DNA of 64,000 nucleotides from Quillaja saponaria. Taxonomy: Eukaryota; Streptophyta; Magnoliopsida; Fabales; Quillajaceae. Under the pieces are notes generated by a model. The model was not told where the DNA came from. It was given only the letters and a program-made list of their open reading frames with translations, and did no database searches. The stretch is from NCBI GenBank assembly GCA_029379385.1, contig CM055612.1, forward strand, positions 4,774,001 to 4,838,000, in the 5' to 3' direction. The translations under genes were made by a program, and so were the position numbers. This document shows, piece after piece, positions 12,965-25,617 of this stretch (position 1 is its first letter; the number at the start of each line of letters is the position of its first letter).

Positions 12965-15900
12965 TCAAATCTTAATTAATCTGAGCTTAGCACTACTACT
13001 TCGGCGATTCAATTTCTCTTCCTCTTCGGATGCTGTGATTGGCCTTTTTGTCAGGGTTGTTCCATTTGAGCCATGTAACATTTGTTTTATCCATGTTTCT
13101 TTTTCTTGAATGCCATTTGTAGCTTTTCTCAACTCTTCAATGCACCTCTCTTCATCCTCATCTACATCTATATTACCCTTGCTATAGATTATTTCGAGAA
13201 ATATCTGTTTCACCATTCTGTCCTCCAAACCATGGAAAGATATGACAGCAAGCCTACCCCCAGGTGCAAGGCAGTCAAAACAAGCATAGAGGGAATCCTC
13301 TAGTGTCTTCAGCTCATCATTAACAGCAATCCTCAAGAGCTTGAAACACCCTGGTTGCTGTCTTTATCCAACCTTGCCTCCCACCTGCTACAGTTTTAGT
13401 TAAAAATTGCATATGAACAAGTACATTTTACAAACACTAATTTCATCAAAGAACACATTCTTAAACCCTCAGGACTCAAGACAGAATTTTTTTTTTGAAG
13501 ATGGACAATAAACTTCTAGTGGCTATTTTATTGGGCATAGGCTGCTGTCTAGTGTAAGGTGTCTATTATTTGGTCAACAACAGTCTAACAGCAAAGCAGG
13601 CTCGAGAAGGAAGCTACCTCTCACTGCAGGAGTTGCATTGCGGATATGGTCTACCAAGTCACTAGTAGAATGCAATCCAACATGTAATCGGGCATTAACA
13701 ATTTTTTTCTGCAGTGCACGCCAATTGCTTTCTTCCCCATAGTCCAGCAGGATTCTCCCCACTTCAGCATCTCGCCAAGAATTTAATATGTCTTCTGCTC
13801 TAAGGCTTGCCTGTCATAGGCCTGTCCATAAATTAAATCAAACAAAAATTTATGAATAATTTCTACAGCAAGAAAGCATATTAACATGTTTGTATATGCA
13901 TGAAAAAAGAAACAAATTGTCGAGGAGAATTCTAGCATAGAAGTGGTGCCTCAGATAAGTCCATAAGACAATGTGGGGTCAAACTAGATGAGCTCATGTC
14001 TGTCATAATATTGTAAGCTTTCTAACATTGAATTGACCCTATCGCGGACTTCTTTTGTTGTCACTTCCACCTTGTTGAAGAGTTTAGCAAAGCTCGTTCT
14101 AGAGATTGGAGTACCCTTTCAATTTTATATAAACAATTCAAAAGTCTTGGCAACACTGGGAAGGCTAGTCAATTGACTCTAATTTATTTACTTCCACTAT
14201 AGGCAAACTACAATAGTTCTGCTTTTCTTTTTCTTTTCTTTTTTTTATAGAAAAATAAATGTTATTAATAGAAGATAGAAGAGAGTACAATGGAGAGGAT
14301 AAGAAATCCTCATTGAAAATTAAAGAAAAGTACTAAAAAAGAATAGAAATAAAAGATGGCAAAAACAGTAATAGTTCAGCTTGTTATCCTCTTAAACTTC
14401 TGACCACTGAGTCACAATCTACCATTTCAAAAAGTAATAACACAAGATTCATAAAAAGAAGTGATACAATTGAGTTCTTGATTTCAAATTACCAATAATA
14501 GTTTACTTGATTTGAGCAAACAAGAAATTCAGGAGATTACTATTCACAGACCTAGCTGCATGTATACAAGCTGATTGGCATGCACAATTATAATAGCTTG
14601 AAGGGAGACTTTGTATGCTAATGAAGTTACTCATTCTCACTTGTCATGGTGTTGGGAAAATGCCATCCATTATTTTTTAGAATAAACTGTCTATATATAT
14701 CTATCATCTTTTGCAACTCATAAGATTTAACTATTACTTTTATTCTTAATGAAGTGCTGGAAGAATGCTTATTTTAGTTACAGGTCTAAACCCGAAATGT
14801 TTGGGTTGGATACACAAGTACTTAATCAAAGAGGAATTATAATCCAACAGACCAAGTTTTTTAAACCACTTAAATTATATCTTGAACTACACAACATATC
14901 TACACCACATGTGAGTGAAGAAATCCAAAATCAGTGATCAGTTGTTGCTGCATTCAATTGCCAACAAGTCTATATCTCTGCATGTGATTATCCATATGCA
15001 AATCATTACCACTCTAGTTATCTATTTTCTCAAAAATATGTCATTCATTAAAAGCTTAAATGTCAGAATTGGTACCCGAGGATCCATTCGCATATCAACG
15101 GGTCCATCACCAAGCACACTGAATCCTCTCACTGGATTGTCAATCTGTGGATAAATTAAATAAGAGTTTGTTGTACATCAGTACATGATAATAAGACATA
15201 TCCAACTTGAGAAAGAAAAAAAATTCTCAAAGAATAGATAACCCAACCATTCAACCACTAATTGTAAACAAAATGCTAAAAGATTTGAAGCATCAACCTG
15301 CATTGATGACATTCCCAAGTCCATTAAGATGCCATCAACTCCAGTGCCTAAGAGTTTCTCATCAATTTCACCAACAACCGACTGGATATGTCTAAAATTC
15401 TTCAAAGGGGTATATACTTTCAAGTCAGAAACGAGGCTACAAGAGTCACCATGCAAGACAGTTTTAATCTGAGCTTGAGCCTTCTCATGTGCCACAGGGT
15501 CAACATCCATACCATATACAGTTTCAACTCTGGATGGGCATGTATTATCTGTTATTTTCAGTAAGTATGCAAAATCAGAAAAGCCACAGGTATTCACCAG
15601 TCAAAACACAATTGTGAAAGGAGAACCAGTAACCATGGCATAATATCATTTACATGGAAAGAAGAATCAATTCAACACAAAATGAAAAAATATCTATATT
15701 CCAATAATCACATCAGTTCAAAATTTAGGCAGTCAAGAAATCATACACATTTAAGTCATGAAAATAACCAAAGGTGAAAACTTCAATATTTTCGCATCTA
15801 GGCAGATCAACTAGATATAACAATGAAAAGCTCGCAAATTTAAAGACGAAGGGAGTTAATTACTGACGGCGGAGGAATGGCCGGCGGCTCCCACCGTGCA

Positions 15901-16074
15901 CGAGCGTAAGGGTAACCAACAAGAAGAAGAGAAGACATCCAATACTTCAGCAAGCATCACAGGGATATGAGAGGCCTTCTCTCCGTAGTGGTGGACTACA
16001 TCCTTGTCAAACTCTTTGTCCGAACGGGTCCTCCTATTTTCCTTCACCGACCCACCTTCGATGATGGTTTCCAT
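12965..16074 (-). pseudogene. rsmH-like: RsmH/MraW-like 16S rRNA m4C1402 methyltransferase, frame broken
   Basis: RsmH N4-methylates C1402 of small-subunit rRNA; plant homologues act in organelles. Five exons are recognisable: about 15864-16074, 15298-15548, 15076-15144, 13618-13810 and 12965-13384. They carry [128 protein letters not shown] and the terminal [10 protein letters not shown]. Three lesions are visible. (1) The residues before CTVGAAGHS (Val-Asp in the family's SAM motif I) are missing. (2) At the exon 1-2 join the coding sense IIHAHPEL and the downstream frame GMDVDP differ by one base. (3) One extra base near 13337, between FQA and LRIAVNDEL, shifts the frame and brings an early stop. 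Conservation is otherwise high, so this is a recent pseudogene or a consensus error. The true N-terminus is unclear; an overlapping frame from 16313 could hold a transit peptide. Confidence 0.8.
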
Positions 16075-16355
16075 GAAGCTGCTGGTTTCACCGCCAAATT
16101 TTGCTTCTTCTTCTTCAACTTCTCCTTCTTTGACATACTGTTACTAGTTATGGTTTTTGTGGTTGTGGAGCTTGAACAAAGAAGCAGAGAAGTACGAGAA
16201 ATGAGTGTAATATAGGTAGTAAGGTCTATAAGACACTCTGAATTTTGGTGTAGTTGATGATATTCGAGTTGAAAACTGAAAATGCAGGTTGCTGCAAATT
16301 TTTGGGTATCCAAGCGCCCTCATGGACTTTTCCCATCTATCCGTGAGATTTGAAT

Positions 16356-16361
16356 TGGGCT
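16356..16361. promoter_or_regulatory. Site II element (TGGGCT) upstream of the rsmH-like gene
   Basis: TGGGCT lies about 280 bases upstream of the ATG at 16074, where a promoter for a nuclear gene with an organelle ribosome function would be expected. Confidence 0.35.
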
Positions 16362-16710
16362 GTTTGTATAGGAAGGTTAAAAGGCCTAATCCAACGGTGA
16401 CTTGAATCCAATTTGTAAGCCCTAGATAAAATAACTCAATCGAATTTTGAGAGTTTATAAAAAAAATTGTTAACTAGTGTGCAAATGATATTTATTAAAT
16501 TATTATAAATATAATTTTAAAAATTAATTTTTTTTAGTAATTTATATATTAAATAACATTTAAATTGTTATCATTTATTATAATAAATGTTATAAACGTT
16601 ACATTTTTAGAAACTTAACAAGTTTATTTAGAATATATCCTATAGTATAACTCATAAGATTGTTAAGCTTGGATGAAAAAAGAATCAACTTTAATTCTCA
16701 TAAGAATCTT

Positions 16711-16912
16711 CTAAAACCTGAAAGAGAGATATCCAAAGTGTTTTGATGAATTGGATAAAGATTTTTCATACCAAGATAATATATTTATATTAAGAGATTG
16801 TGTGAAGTACAAGTTTATGTGGAGTACAAGAAAGTCAACTATACATAAATAAGAAAATTATAAATAAGAAATTTTGACCCACTAACTAAGCTATCTATAT
16901 TTACACTCTAAT
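16711..16912 (-). mobile_element. Solo LTR of the same Copia family as the element at 21-26 kb
   Basis: Read on the minus strand, this stretch aligns along its length with the 189-203 bp LTR at 21148 and 25618. It shares the start GAGTGTAAATATAGA, the words TTAGTTAGTGGGTCAAA and GTATAGTTGACTT, the ACTCCACA-like repeats, AATATATTATCTTGG, and the end CTCTCTTTCAGGTTTTA. No internal domain follows on either side. The terminal TG/CA bases are decayed and no target-site duplication is clear. It sits about 640 bases upstream of the rsmH-like start. Confidence 0.8.
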
Positions 16913-17083
16913 AGATTTATTTGGGAGTTGAGGGAATAGAGTAAAAAAAGTTAAAGGAGAATAGAGATAACAAAAGGCATTTGTCATTTGTTTTATTTAG
17001 GGGTTTGAAAAAATAAATTGAAAGGAGAGGAAAAGATATATTTTTGGAGGAATGGGTTTATATATTACAACAACAAAAATTAT

Positions 17084-17751
17084 AGGGTTTGTTTGGAACA
17101 AATCAATAGAAGAATTCAATTGAATTCGTTTCATTTCAATTCAATTCAGTTCAATTTAAATCATTGTTTACTGTTTGAAATACAAATCAATGTCTAGATT
17201 GATTTCAATTCAATTTAATTGAATTATATTGTTTGGATTACAAATATAAATATTAGATTTCAGTTCATTTTAATAATTTTACAATATTAACCTTAATTTT
17301 ATATATCACTCTCTTAACCCTCAATTTGTCTCATCAACCCCTTTCTCTCCTCTCTTTATGTGGTTTGCCTACTTATACTCAGTTTGTACAATCCATCAAT
17401 GTAGTACCAGTCCTATATGTTGAGTCATCTTAATTCCAAAAACTAAGAAATTCAGTATTGGAGAGGCGGAGAAGAAGAGAACGTGTGGGGTTCACAAAAC
17501 CTTGGACAGTTCTTGTAAATTTGAAGCTAGATTAGGGGTATAGTTGTCAATAAACTTTTTAAAATTCAATTAAATTAAATTCCTTACAAATCAGGTCAAT
17601 TTTGACAAGAATTCAAAATATTAAAAATCTTTAAAAACATGATTTAGAATGAATTCAATTATAGTACATTAAGGATTCCAAACACAAGAATTTATTAAAT
17701 TTCATTTAGAATGAATTAAATTCTCAAAAAAATTTGGTTCCAAACATACTC
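17084..17751. mobile_element. MITE-like element with TTTGTTTGGAAC terminal inverted repeats
   Basis: The left end AGGGTTTGTTTGGAAC and the right end, read in reverse as GAGTATGTTTGGAACC, form imperfect terminal inverted repeats. The interior is made of palindrome-like AATTCAATTGAATT words. AATTAT occurs directly outside both ends (17078-17083 and 17752-17757), a possible target-site duplication. There is no coding capacity. The superfamily is uncertain (hAT or PIF/Harbinger-like). Confidence 0.5.
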
Positions 17752-18534
17752 AATTATCTTATAATCTCTTTTTAAATCCTTGTAATTTAGAATAATTAGA
17801 AAAAATAAACTTTAAAGTGATTTGAAATAGTAGATATACTCCTATATTTCATTTTCACTCATTTTAAAAAACTTTTAAACCAAAGAATAGTAGAACTCTC
17901 TCATTTTCTTTACTCTCCCTCCGTTATGGTTTACACTTGGTCAATAACAAGTTGGTTCAACAATAAATTCTTTTGTATTGCTACAAAAATATTTGGGTTC
18001 AAAACCTGAAATTTGAGATTAGTGAGTATCCAACCTTATAAAGATTGGTATAGTCTAGCTGCCCTTAAAAAAATAATAGTGCATACACTCAAATTAAACA
18101 TAAACACTCTCACAAAAAATAAATTTAAATACCAATCAAAGTACAGCTCACCTCATGATTAATATCACTGTATTTGCAGAATATCTACTCCTTCAATATA
18201 AAAATACACCCATGTGAGAACCAAAAATAGCTGCAGAGAACCGATAGAAAAAAAAAAACCATCTATAATATATTACGTATAGGTGACCACAGCACCTGTA
18301 GGCTATAGCTTGGTTACATCATTCATACTTTGGTCCACTGCTGTTTACTTTAGCCATGTGCCTAGACTTGTTATTCTCTCTCCTCCATTTTCCTTCTTTG
18401 TTGACTATAAAGTTAAAAGTTCAACCCTCTTTGCATCTGTTAATTCCCTCTCCTCATTGCCTATAAAAACTTGTTTTGCAATACCTTTGATGATAAAAAT
18501 CATTGTTTTTTTCTTTTGACAAAAAGTGGTGGCA

Positions 18535-19200
18535 ATGGATGAACAAGAAGAATCACAACCATCAGCTGCCACTGAAGGAATAGATGGAAGAGTAGCAGAA
18601 CATCAAATCAGAGAAGAAGGAGAACAGGATGTTAATGGACAGACACAAGCAAGAATAGAGTCATCTCCCAATTTCATTGGGAGGCATAGGATGGCTGCTG
18701 CCATGTCCCATCTCCATAACCAAATTAACATTATCCAGGTCAACAAATCTTTACCCTCTCAATCTGTCATATTATATTTCACTTTTTTTTTTGGTAATAA
18801 AATGAAGAAGTTATTAATTATTTATGCAGGAAGAGTTGGACCTTCTCGAGACCTATGGTGAATCATCCCTTGTTTGTAAAGAGTAAGGAATAAATTCATT
18901 TATACTTTCATTATCATTGGTATTAGAAATTTAAAAATCAGAACCCAATTTAGATAGAGGATTATGATTTGGATCTTTCATTTTTGCAGAGTCATTTTGA
19001 GTGTTGAATCCATTCCTGATCCTCTGCTTACAGAGTAAGAACAAGGAAATCATCTTTGATCTTAATTAATTATCACCATTATATAGATAAAATATGGATT
19101 TACATATGATTTGTGTAGGACTATAGGTCCAGTGGAAATCAGCTGGGATCGGTGGTTCAAAGCAACAAACAACTCACGAAGCAATAAACGCTGGATTTAA
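18535..19200 (+). CDS. Heterotrimeric G-protein gamma subunit, type B (no CaaX box)
   Basis: Four exons (18535-18738, 18830-18882, 18990-19034, 19119-19200) join to 384 nt, or 127 residues plus TAA, all with GT-AG introns. The gamma (GGL) domain starts at about residue 50 with GRHRMAAAMSHLHNQINIIQ, followed by EELDLLETYGESSLVCKE, a coiled-coil-type region that binds G-beta. It then has SVESIPDPLL and the typical plant GPVEISWDRWF. The protein ends in SNKRWI with no C-terminal CaaX, so it should not be prenylated; this is the type-B class (rice RGG2-like). The first ~48 residues are acidic and Gln/Glu-rich. The ATG at 18535 is chosen because the upstream in-frame codon is GTG. A TATA-like CTATAAAAA lies at 18461. 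G-gamma anchors G-beta and shapes plant G-protein signalling; the precise role here is inferred. Confidence 0.92.
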
Positions 19201-19870
19201 AGGCATGTTTCATTATAGGAAGTGATTTCAATGAACTACTACAATAATAGTGGATAACTTCTTCATTATTTTAATGTCAGCAAAAAAGAGAATTCATTAT
19301 TTTTATTTATTTATTCTTTTCAAATAAATGGTGTACTGGATTTTCTGCTCATGCCTTTTATAAGAGGTAACAAATATAAGTAAATTAGTATAAAATAACA
19401 ATTCAGCAATTGAAAATACAATGATGAATATAATTACTGTAATAATACTACAATGAAAAAATACTAGGATTTTTACAACAAACAATTGGGGATGATATGT
19501 AATACATGCTTGACCTTTGGTGGAAAGAATAGTCAGTCTCAGCTGATATCGTCAAACACTAGAAAACCAAAAAAGTTCTGCTTCTCAACAACGTGCAGGA
19601 AATATCATTATATTCAGGACAATAATCCTAACAAACATTTCTTCAGATCGATCTCTTCACAAACATAGTATTTGTACAACTCAAGTTTTCTTTATTAACA
19701 AACAAAATCAAGTGTCATACAAGATAAGCTCCGATGATCTGACAGCCAGCCAACCCAACCATTCATAACATTGCGGCCGAAGAGTTAGCCAAACCCATGA
19801 AATGGTTTACCCTTTTCACTTAGATGTCTTCCTGTCAACTGTAACTTGCTACTATGAAAATTACAAACTA
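19201..19870. other. Convergent intergenic spacer
   Basis: AT-rich sequence between the G-gamma stop (+) and the 3' end of the PRMT5 pseudogene (-). It probably holds both 3' UTRs. No gene is seen. Confidence 0.6.
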
Positions 19871-19985
19871 TTAAAGGCCAACCCAGTACGAGCATCCATT
19901 GCTGTTGTGAATGGGTGCTGGAGAAGGAGATGCCACACACCATTCATACCAAACCTGCCTCGAAATCCACAAAAAATTAAGACAT

Positions 19986-20149
19986 GTATGAGGTAGAAGT
20001 CCCTCCCCATTGTGGTGAGAAACAATGAAAATAGTGGCTGCCCGTGTTTTTTTCTTATGACAAGGGAGTATGAGGTAGAAGTCCCTCCCCATTGTGGTGA
20101 GAAACAATGAAAATAGTGGCTGCCCGTGTTTTTTTCTTATGACAAGGGA
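19986..20149. repeat. Perfect 82-bp tandem duplication
   Basis: The unit beginning GTATGAGGTAGAAGTCCC occurs at 19986-20067 and again at 20068-20149 with no difference seen. It lies in the last intron of the PRMT5 pseudogene. The identity of the copies suggests a recent event, or an assembly artefact. Confidence 0.92.
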
Positions 20150-21147
20150 ATCCAGAAAATGAATAATTGGTATGCTACAAAATTTTACCTTTGCAGGATC
20201 ACAACAACGCCAGAAATTAACTTCCAGAGTAGAACCATGACCTATGCATGCTGGGGTTCGTAGTGGGAAGAAAATTGAAAACCTAAAGGCATTAGGATAG
20301 CAGCAGTCACAAATATATTAACCGTTGTATATAGTACATATTTGTCTGAACATCTAATTCAAGGCACTGACGCACATATCATGCATAGCATGAAAAAAAT
20401 CTAGAGTATAGCATTATTTTAAACTTTCCATATTCCAAAAAGTGTTGGTGTCCTCAAAAATGAAAAAGAAAAGTCAGTGATTGGAATCTGATGTGGAATA
20501 TCAAATTTACAATCCACAAGTTCCCCGTGACAATAAGAACACAGGGAGCTAATTGAAGGTTGGGAGGTATACAATTAAACAACTATTTCATATGCAATAT
20601 GAAAATCAATTTACCAGCTGAACATGTTTGGTGTTACTGTTGATGGTTCAGTTCCAACATGCACATCCCTGTAGAGTGTTGCATCAAAAGTACCCAGCAA
20701 ATCCTAATAGAACCAGATACGTGAAAAGAGGTCAATCACAAATACACCCACATTCTTCCCTTTCCCAAAGCAACCCCTTCCTAAAAGAAGTCAATATTGT
20801 AAAATCTTAAATAATAAGTAATCTATTTAACTTCAACTAACTGCTAAGTATACAAAAGCTACCATAATGTGAAAAGTGATTAAATTGACAACTTATCTTG
20901 TCAATTGCAGAAAGAAAAGAAAAGAGAAGAGGTACCACAACTGTTTAAAAACATAAATGCTATTGACGGGAAGAAATCTCACAAACTCTAAAATGTGGAA
21001 AAGAAAATCTTAAAAATCAACAACAGTTTTACATGTTTGAGAAATTTGTTTCTGCCAAAGCATTACTCATTGAAAAATCCTTCAGATCATGTCTATAACA
21101 AGAATGAATCAGTATGTCAAAAACCATTAAACTAACACAAAGATGCT

Positions 21148-21336
21148 TGTTAGAGTGTAAATATAGACAGCTTAGTTAGTGGGTCAAATTTCCTTATTTA
21201 TGTATAGTTGACTTACTTGTACTCCACACAAACTTGTACTCCACACAATCTCGTAGTATAAATATATTATCTTGGTATGAGGAATTCTCATCCAATTCAT
21301 CAAAACACTTTGGGTATCTCTCTTTTAGGTTTTATA
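21148..21336 (+). repeat. 5' LTR of the Copia element
   Basis: It is 189 bp and starts TGTTAGAGTG. The 3' end reads TTTTATA where the partner LTR has TTTTACA. It holds two tandem copies of an ACTCCACACAA word and a TATAAATATATT TATA-like box. It differs from the 3' LTR by about ten substitutions by eye plus indels. Confidence 0.92.
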
Positions 21337-24300
21337 TGGTATCAGAGCTTAGGGAGAGAAAACCTTAATTTTTATTTTCCGCTGTGTTTTTTTCCAGCGT
21401 GTCTCTCTATTGCTGTGTTTCATTCCAGCAATATGACTACTGTTCATTGGGGGTTGTTCATCGGTACTGTTCATCGATACTGTTCATCAGTATTGTTCAT
21501 CACACTGTTTATCGGTATACCTACCTCTGAAAAATCTGAAATCAGTATGTCAAAACCTAGTACTTTTACCTATGTATTTTTTGGATCCCCTGTTATTACT
21601 ATTGAGAAATTGAATGGATCTAATTATTTGTCTTGGACTGCATCTGTTGAGTTATAGTTTCTGGGACAAGGATATGAAAATCATCTCACGAAATCATTGG
21701 CCGATATTCCAACCCCTGAACAACCCAATTGGAAAAAGATCGATGCCCAATTATGTAGTTTACTATGGGCATCCCTTGAACCTTCTTTATTGTAGATTTT
21801 CCGAGCATACAAGACATGTTTTGAACTGTGAAAACAGGCCAGAAATTTATACACTAATGATATACAACATTTTTACACTGTGGTTTCTAATATGTTGAAT
21901 CTAAATCAGGTTGATAAGGATATGTCCACCTATTTGGGCAAGATTTAGAATGTCAAAGCCGAATTTGCTGAAATATTACCTCTTACCACTGATCTGCCTG
22001 ACCAAGAGGCACAAAGGGACAAACTATTCATGATTCTCACTCTATATGGCCTTCGAGCTGATCTTGATCCAGTTTACCATCAAATATTGGCTAGTCCTAC
22101 TATTCCTTCCATGGAAGAAGTGTTTGCTCGGTTGTTACGTATCTACTCTCCGATAGTAACACATGTTGAGAATCCATCTCCCGATTCCTCAATCTTGATC
22201 TCTCACTCTGGTACTCGCGGATGTCTTGGTCGAGGAGGTCGGGGTCGTGGACATCCCCAGTGCACTCATTGCAACAGGATGGGCCATACCAGGGAAGTGT
22301 TACCTACTGATTGGTTATCCAGGTCCTATAGCTAACATTTTTCAATCAGCCAATTCAGTTGAAGATTCACCATCTAAAGACAAGCCTCTTAATGTCTCAT
22401 TATCAGCTACTGAATATAATAAGTTTCTACAGTATCAAGCTACCCAGCAATCTTCTCATGGTAATTTTGTCGCCTGCCTCTCTCAGACTTCTTCTGACAA
22501 TAGGATTCTTGATTCTAGTGCCTCTAATCACATATCTGGTAATCCTAGACTTTTTTCTAGAATTAGTAATTCATCATCATTTTCCACTGCCACTATAGCT
22601 AATGGTTCCACAACCATTGCTAAAAATATAGGTCAAGCTAAACCATTATCTTCTTTACCTTTAGAGTCTATGTTTTATGTCCCAGAATATTCATTCAGTC
22701 TGATTTTTATTAGTCAATTGGCTCGTTCTCTCAATTGTTCTGTCATTTTCAGTGATGATTAATTTACTATACAAGACCGACGTACGAGACGAGCGATTGG
22801 CACAGGGCGTGAGTCACAGGGCCTCTACCATCTTACCACACTACCTATATCTTCAGTGGCTTGCTCTACAGATGTGTCACCTATTCTCATTCACAGTCGG
22901 TTGGGTCATCCTAGTCTATCCAAGCTTCAAAAGATGGTTCCTCTTTTGTCATCTATGTCATCTATAAATTGTAAGTCGTGTCAGCTTGACAAGCACACAA
23001 GTGCTTCGTTTCTAAAGTATAGTCGTTTTAGAGCAGAGTATCCCTTTCATCTTGTTCATTCTGATGTTTGGGGTCATAGTCGTGTTAGTTCATCTTTGAG
23101 ATTTCAGTATTTTGTAACCTTTATTGATGACTATTCTCGTTGCACATGGTTATTTTTAATGAAAAATCGTTCTGAGTCATTTTCTATATTCCAACAGTTT
23201 TGTGCTGAAATTAAAACACAATTTGATTTTGCGTAGTGACAATGCAAGTGAATACTTTTCTACATCATTTCAGCATTTTATGACATCTCAAGGTATGCTG
23301 CATCAATCATCTTGTTCTCACACCCCTTAACAAAAAGGAGTAGCTGAGCGCAAAAACAAACATTTAATTGAAATAGCTCGCACTCTATTACTTCATAGTC
23401 ATGTTCCACTTCGATTTTGAGGTGATGTTGTACTTACTGCATGCTACCTTACTAATCGCATGCCATCTTCTACATTGCATAACAAAATTTCATATTCTAT
23501 CATCTTTCCTAATCATCCATTATATTCACTTCCGCTTCGTATCTTTGGTTGCATTTGTTTTGTTCATGATCTAATACCTGGGCAGGATAAACTCTATTCC
23601 AAATCAATTAAGTGCATCTTCTTGGATTATTCTCGCCTTCAAAAAGGGCATAAATGTTACTGTCCAGATAAGAATCGTTACTTTACCTCCACTGATGTCA
23701 CATTTTTTGAGGAATCTTCATTCTTTTCTTCGGCTATTTCCGAGTCACCTCTTCTCTCTGAGGCTCTTCCGGTTCCTTATCTTGGACCAAATGACCATGC
23801 ATCATCTGCACCACTACTTGATCTTCCAGCAGACACTGTTGATGTACTTGATGACTCACTTTCTATACCAACGCCTTCCCATGCCTTGGATCCTGCTTCG
23901 CCACCTATTTTACGAAAAGGTACTCGTTCAACTCGTAATCCTTATCCTATTTATACTTTTTTGAGTTATCATCGTTTATCTTCACCCTATTATGCCTTTG
24001 TATCCTCTTTGTCCTCTATTTCTGTTCCAAAGTCCACCAGTGATGCTCTTGCTCATCTCGGGTGACGGCAGGCCATGATTGATGAAATGAACGCCTTACA
24101 TACTAATGGTACTTGAAAACTGGTCTCTTTACCTTCTGGAAAACCCACTATTGAATGTAAATGGGTATACACTGTGAAAGTTCATCCTGATGGTTCTGTT
24201 GATCGCTTAAAGGCTAGATTGGTAGCAAAAGGCTACACTCAGGTCTATGGTGTGGATTATTCAGAAACTTTCTCTCCCGTAGCTAAAATTACTTCTGTCA

Positions 24301-25617
24301 AGGTATTCATATCTCTAGCTGCTATTTTTGATTAGCCACTCTATCAATTGGACATCAAAAATACTTTCTTACATGGTGACCTTGATGAAGAAGTCTTTAT
24401 GGAGCAACCACCTGGTTTTGTTGCTCAAGGGGAGTCCGGTATGGTGTGTTGATTAAAAAAGTCTCTATATGGCTTAAAGCAATCTCCCAAAGTTTGGTTT
24501 GGCAGATTCAGTGAAGTTGTTCTTAGTTTTGGCCTTTAGAGATGTACTGTTGATCACTCGATTTTCTATAAACATACATCTAATGGCAGAGTTCTTTTAA
24601 TTATATATGTGGATGATATTGTGATTACAAGTAATGATAATCATGGGATTCAGCAATTGAAATCATTCCTACATTCTAAGTTTCAAACTAAAGACTTAAG
24701 ATAGTTAAAATACTTCTTGGGCATTGAGGTTGTGAGATCACAATTGGGAATTTGCCTTTCTCAAAGAAAGTATTCTCTGGATGTCTTGAGTGATATAGGT
24801 ATGTTGGATTCTAAACCTGCAGACACTCCTATAGATCCCAACACTAAACTTGTACTGGATGAGGAGACCTACTGACAAATCATAAGTAATACAGACATCT
24901 TGTTAGTAAGCTGAATTATCTCACAGTCACTAGACCAAATATTGCTTTTGCAACTAGTGTGGTTATCCAATTTCTTTCTCAGCTTCGAACATCTCATTGG
25001 AATGCTGTTATTTGTATCCTAAGATACCTTAAAACTGCACCTAGAAAGGGATTACTATATAAAAATCATGGGCACACTCTAATTCGAGGACATGGTCGTG
25101 GTCATACATTAGTCCATAAACATAATTCTACTCCAGTTCAAGGTTATAGTGATGTTGATTGGGCAGGCTCTCAGTTTGACAGAAGATTTACTACAGGATA
25201 CTGTATATTTATGGGTGAAAATCTTGTTTCATAGAAAAGCAAAAAGTAGACTGTTGTTGCAAAATTCAGTGCTGAATCTGAATACAGGGCCATGACTCAT
25301 ATCATTGCTGAATTAGTTTGGTTGAAAAATCTATTAGATGAACTTGAATTTCAGCACTCACAACCTATAGAGTTAGTATGTGATAATCAAGTTGCATTAC
25401 ATATTGCATCAAATCCAGTCTTTCATGAATGAACAAAACATATAGAAGTTGACTGTCGTTCGTGAAAAGCTTATGGATAATACAATCAAGACCATATATG
25501 CAAAATTAGAAAATCAGTTAGCAAACTTATTCACAAAATCTTTGGCAGAAAACCGACTGTGATATCTATGCAACAAGCTTGAAACATATAATTTTTATGC
25601 TCCAGCTTGAGGGGGAG
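21337..25617 (+). pseudogene. Copia gag-pol remnant
   Basis: In order: a gag region with the start of a zinc knuckle (CTHCNRMGH, about 22258-22300) that shifts frame before its last Cys; the protease core ILDSSASNHISG (about 22504), with Ser in place of the usual Gly in DSGAS; a GAG-pre-integrase segment (LGHPS, about 22900); the integrase core with HSDVWG (about 23057) and FIDDYSR (about 23125), then GVAERKN (about 23340); reverse transcriptase with the YVDD box (about 24607-24618); and RNase H with YSDVDWAGS (about 25146) and ESEYRAM (about 25275). In-frame stops interrupt pol near 23418, 24115, 24334, 24450, 24537, 24704 and 24874. Frameshifts lie in gag and integrase. Confidence 0.9.

Noticed and set aside
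16044..16313. 89-codon minus-strand ORF as the transit-peptide exon of the rsmH-like gene
   Set aside because: It is Ser/Thr/Lys-rich and plausible as a leader, but it is in a different frame from the HIPVML exon and no splice signal links them, so it was not added to the model.
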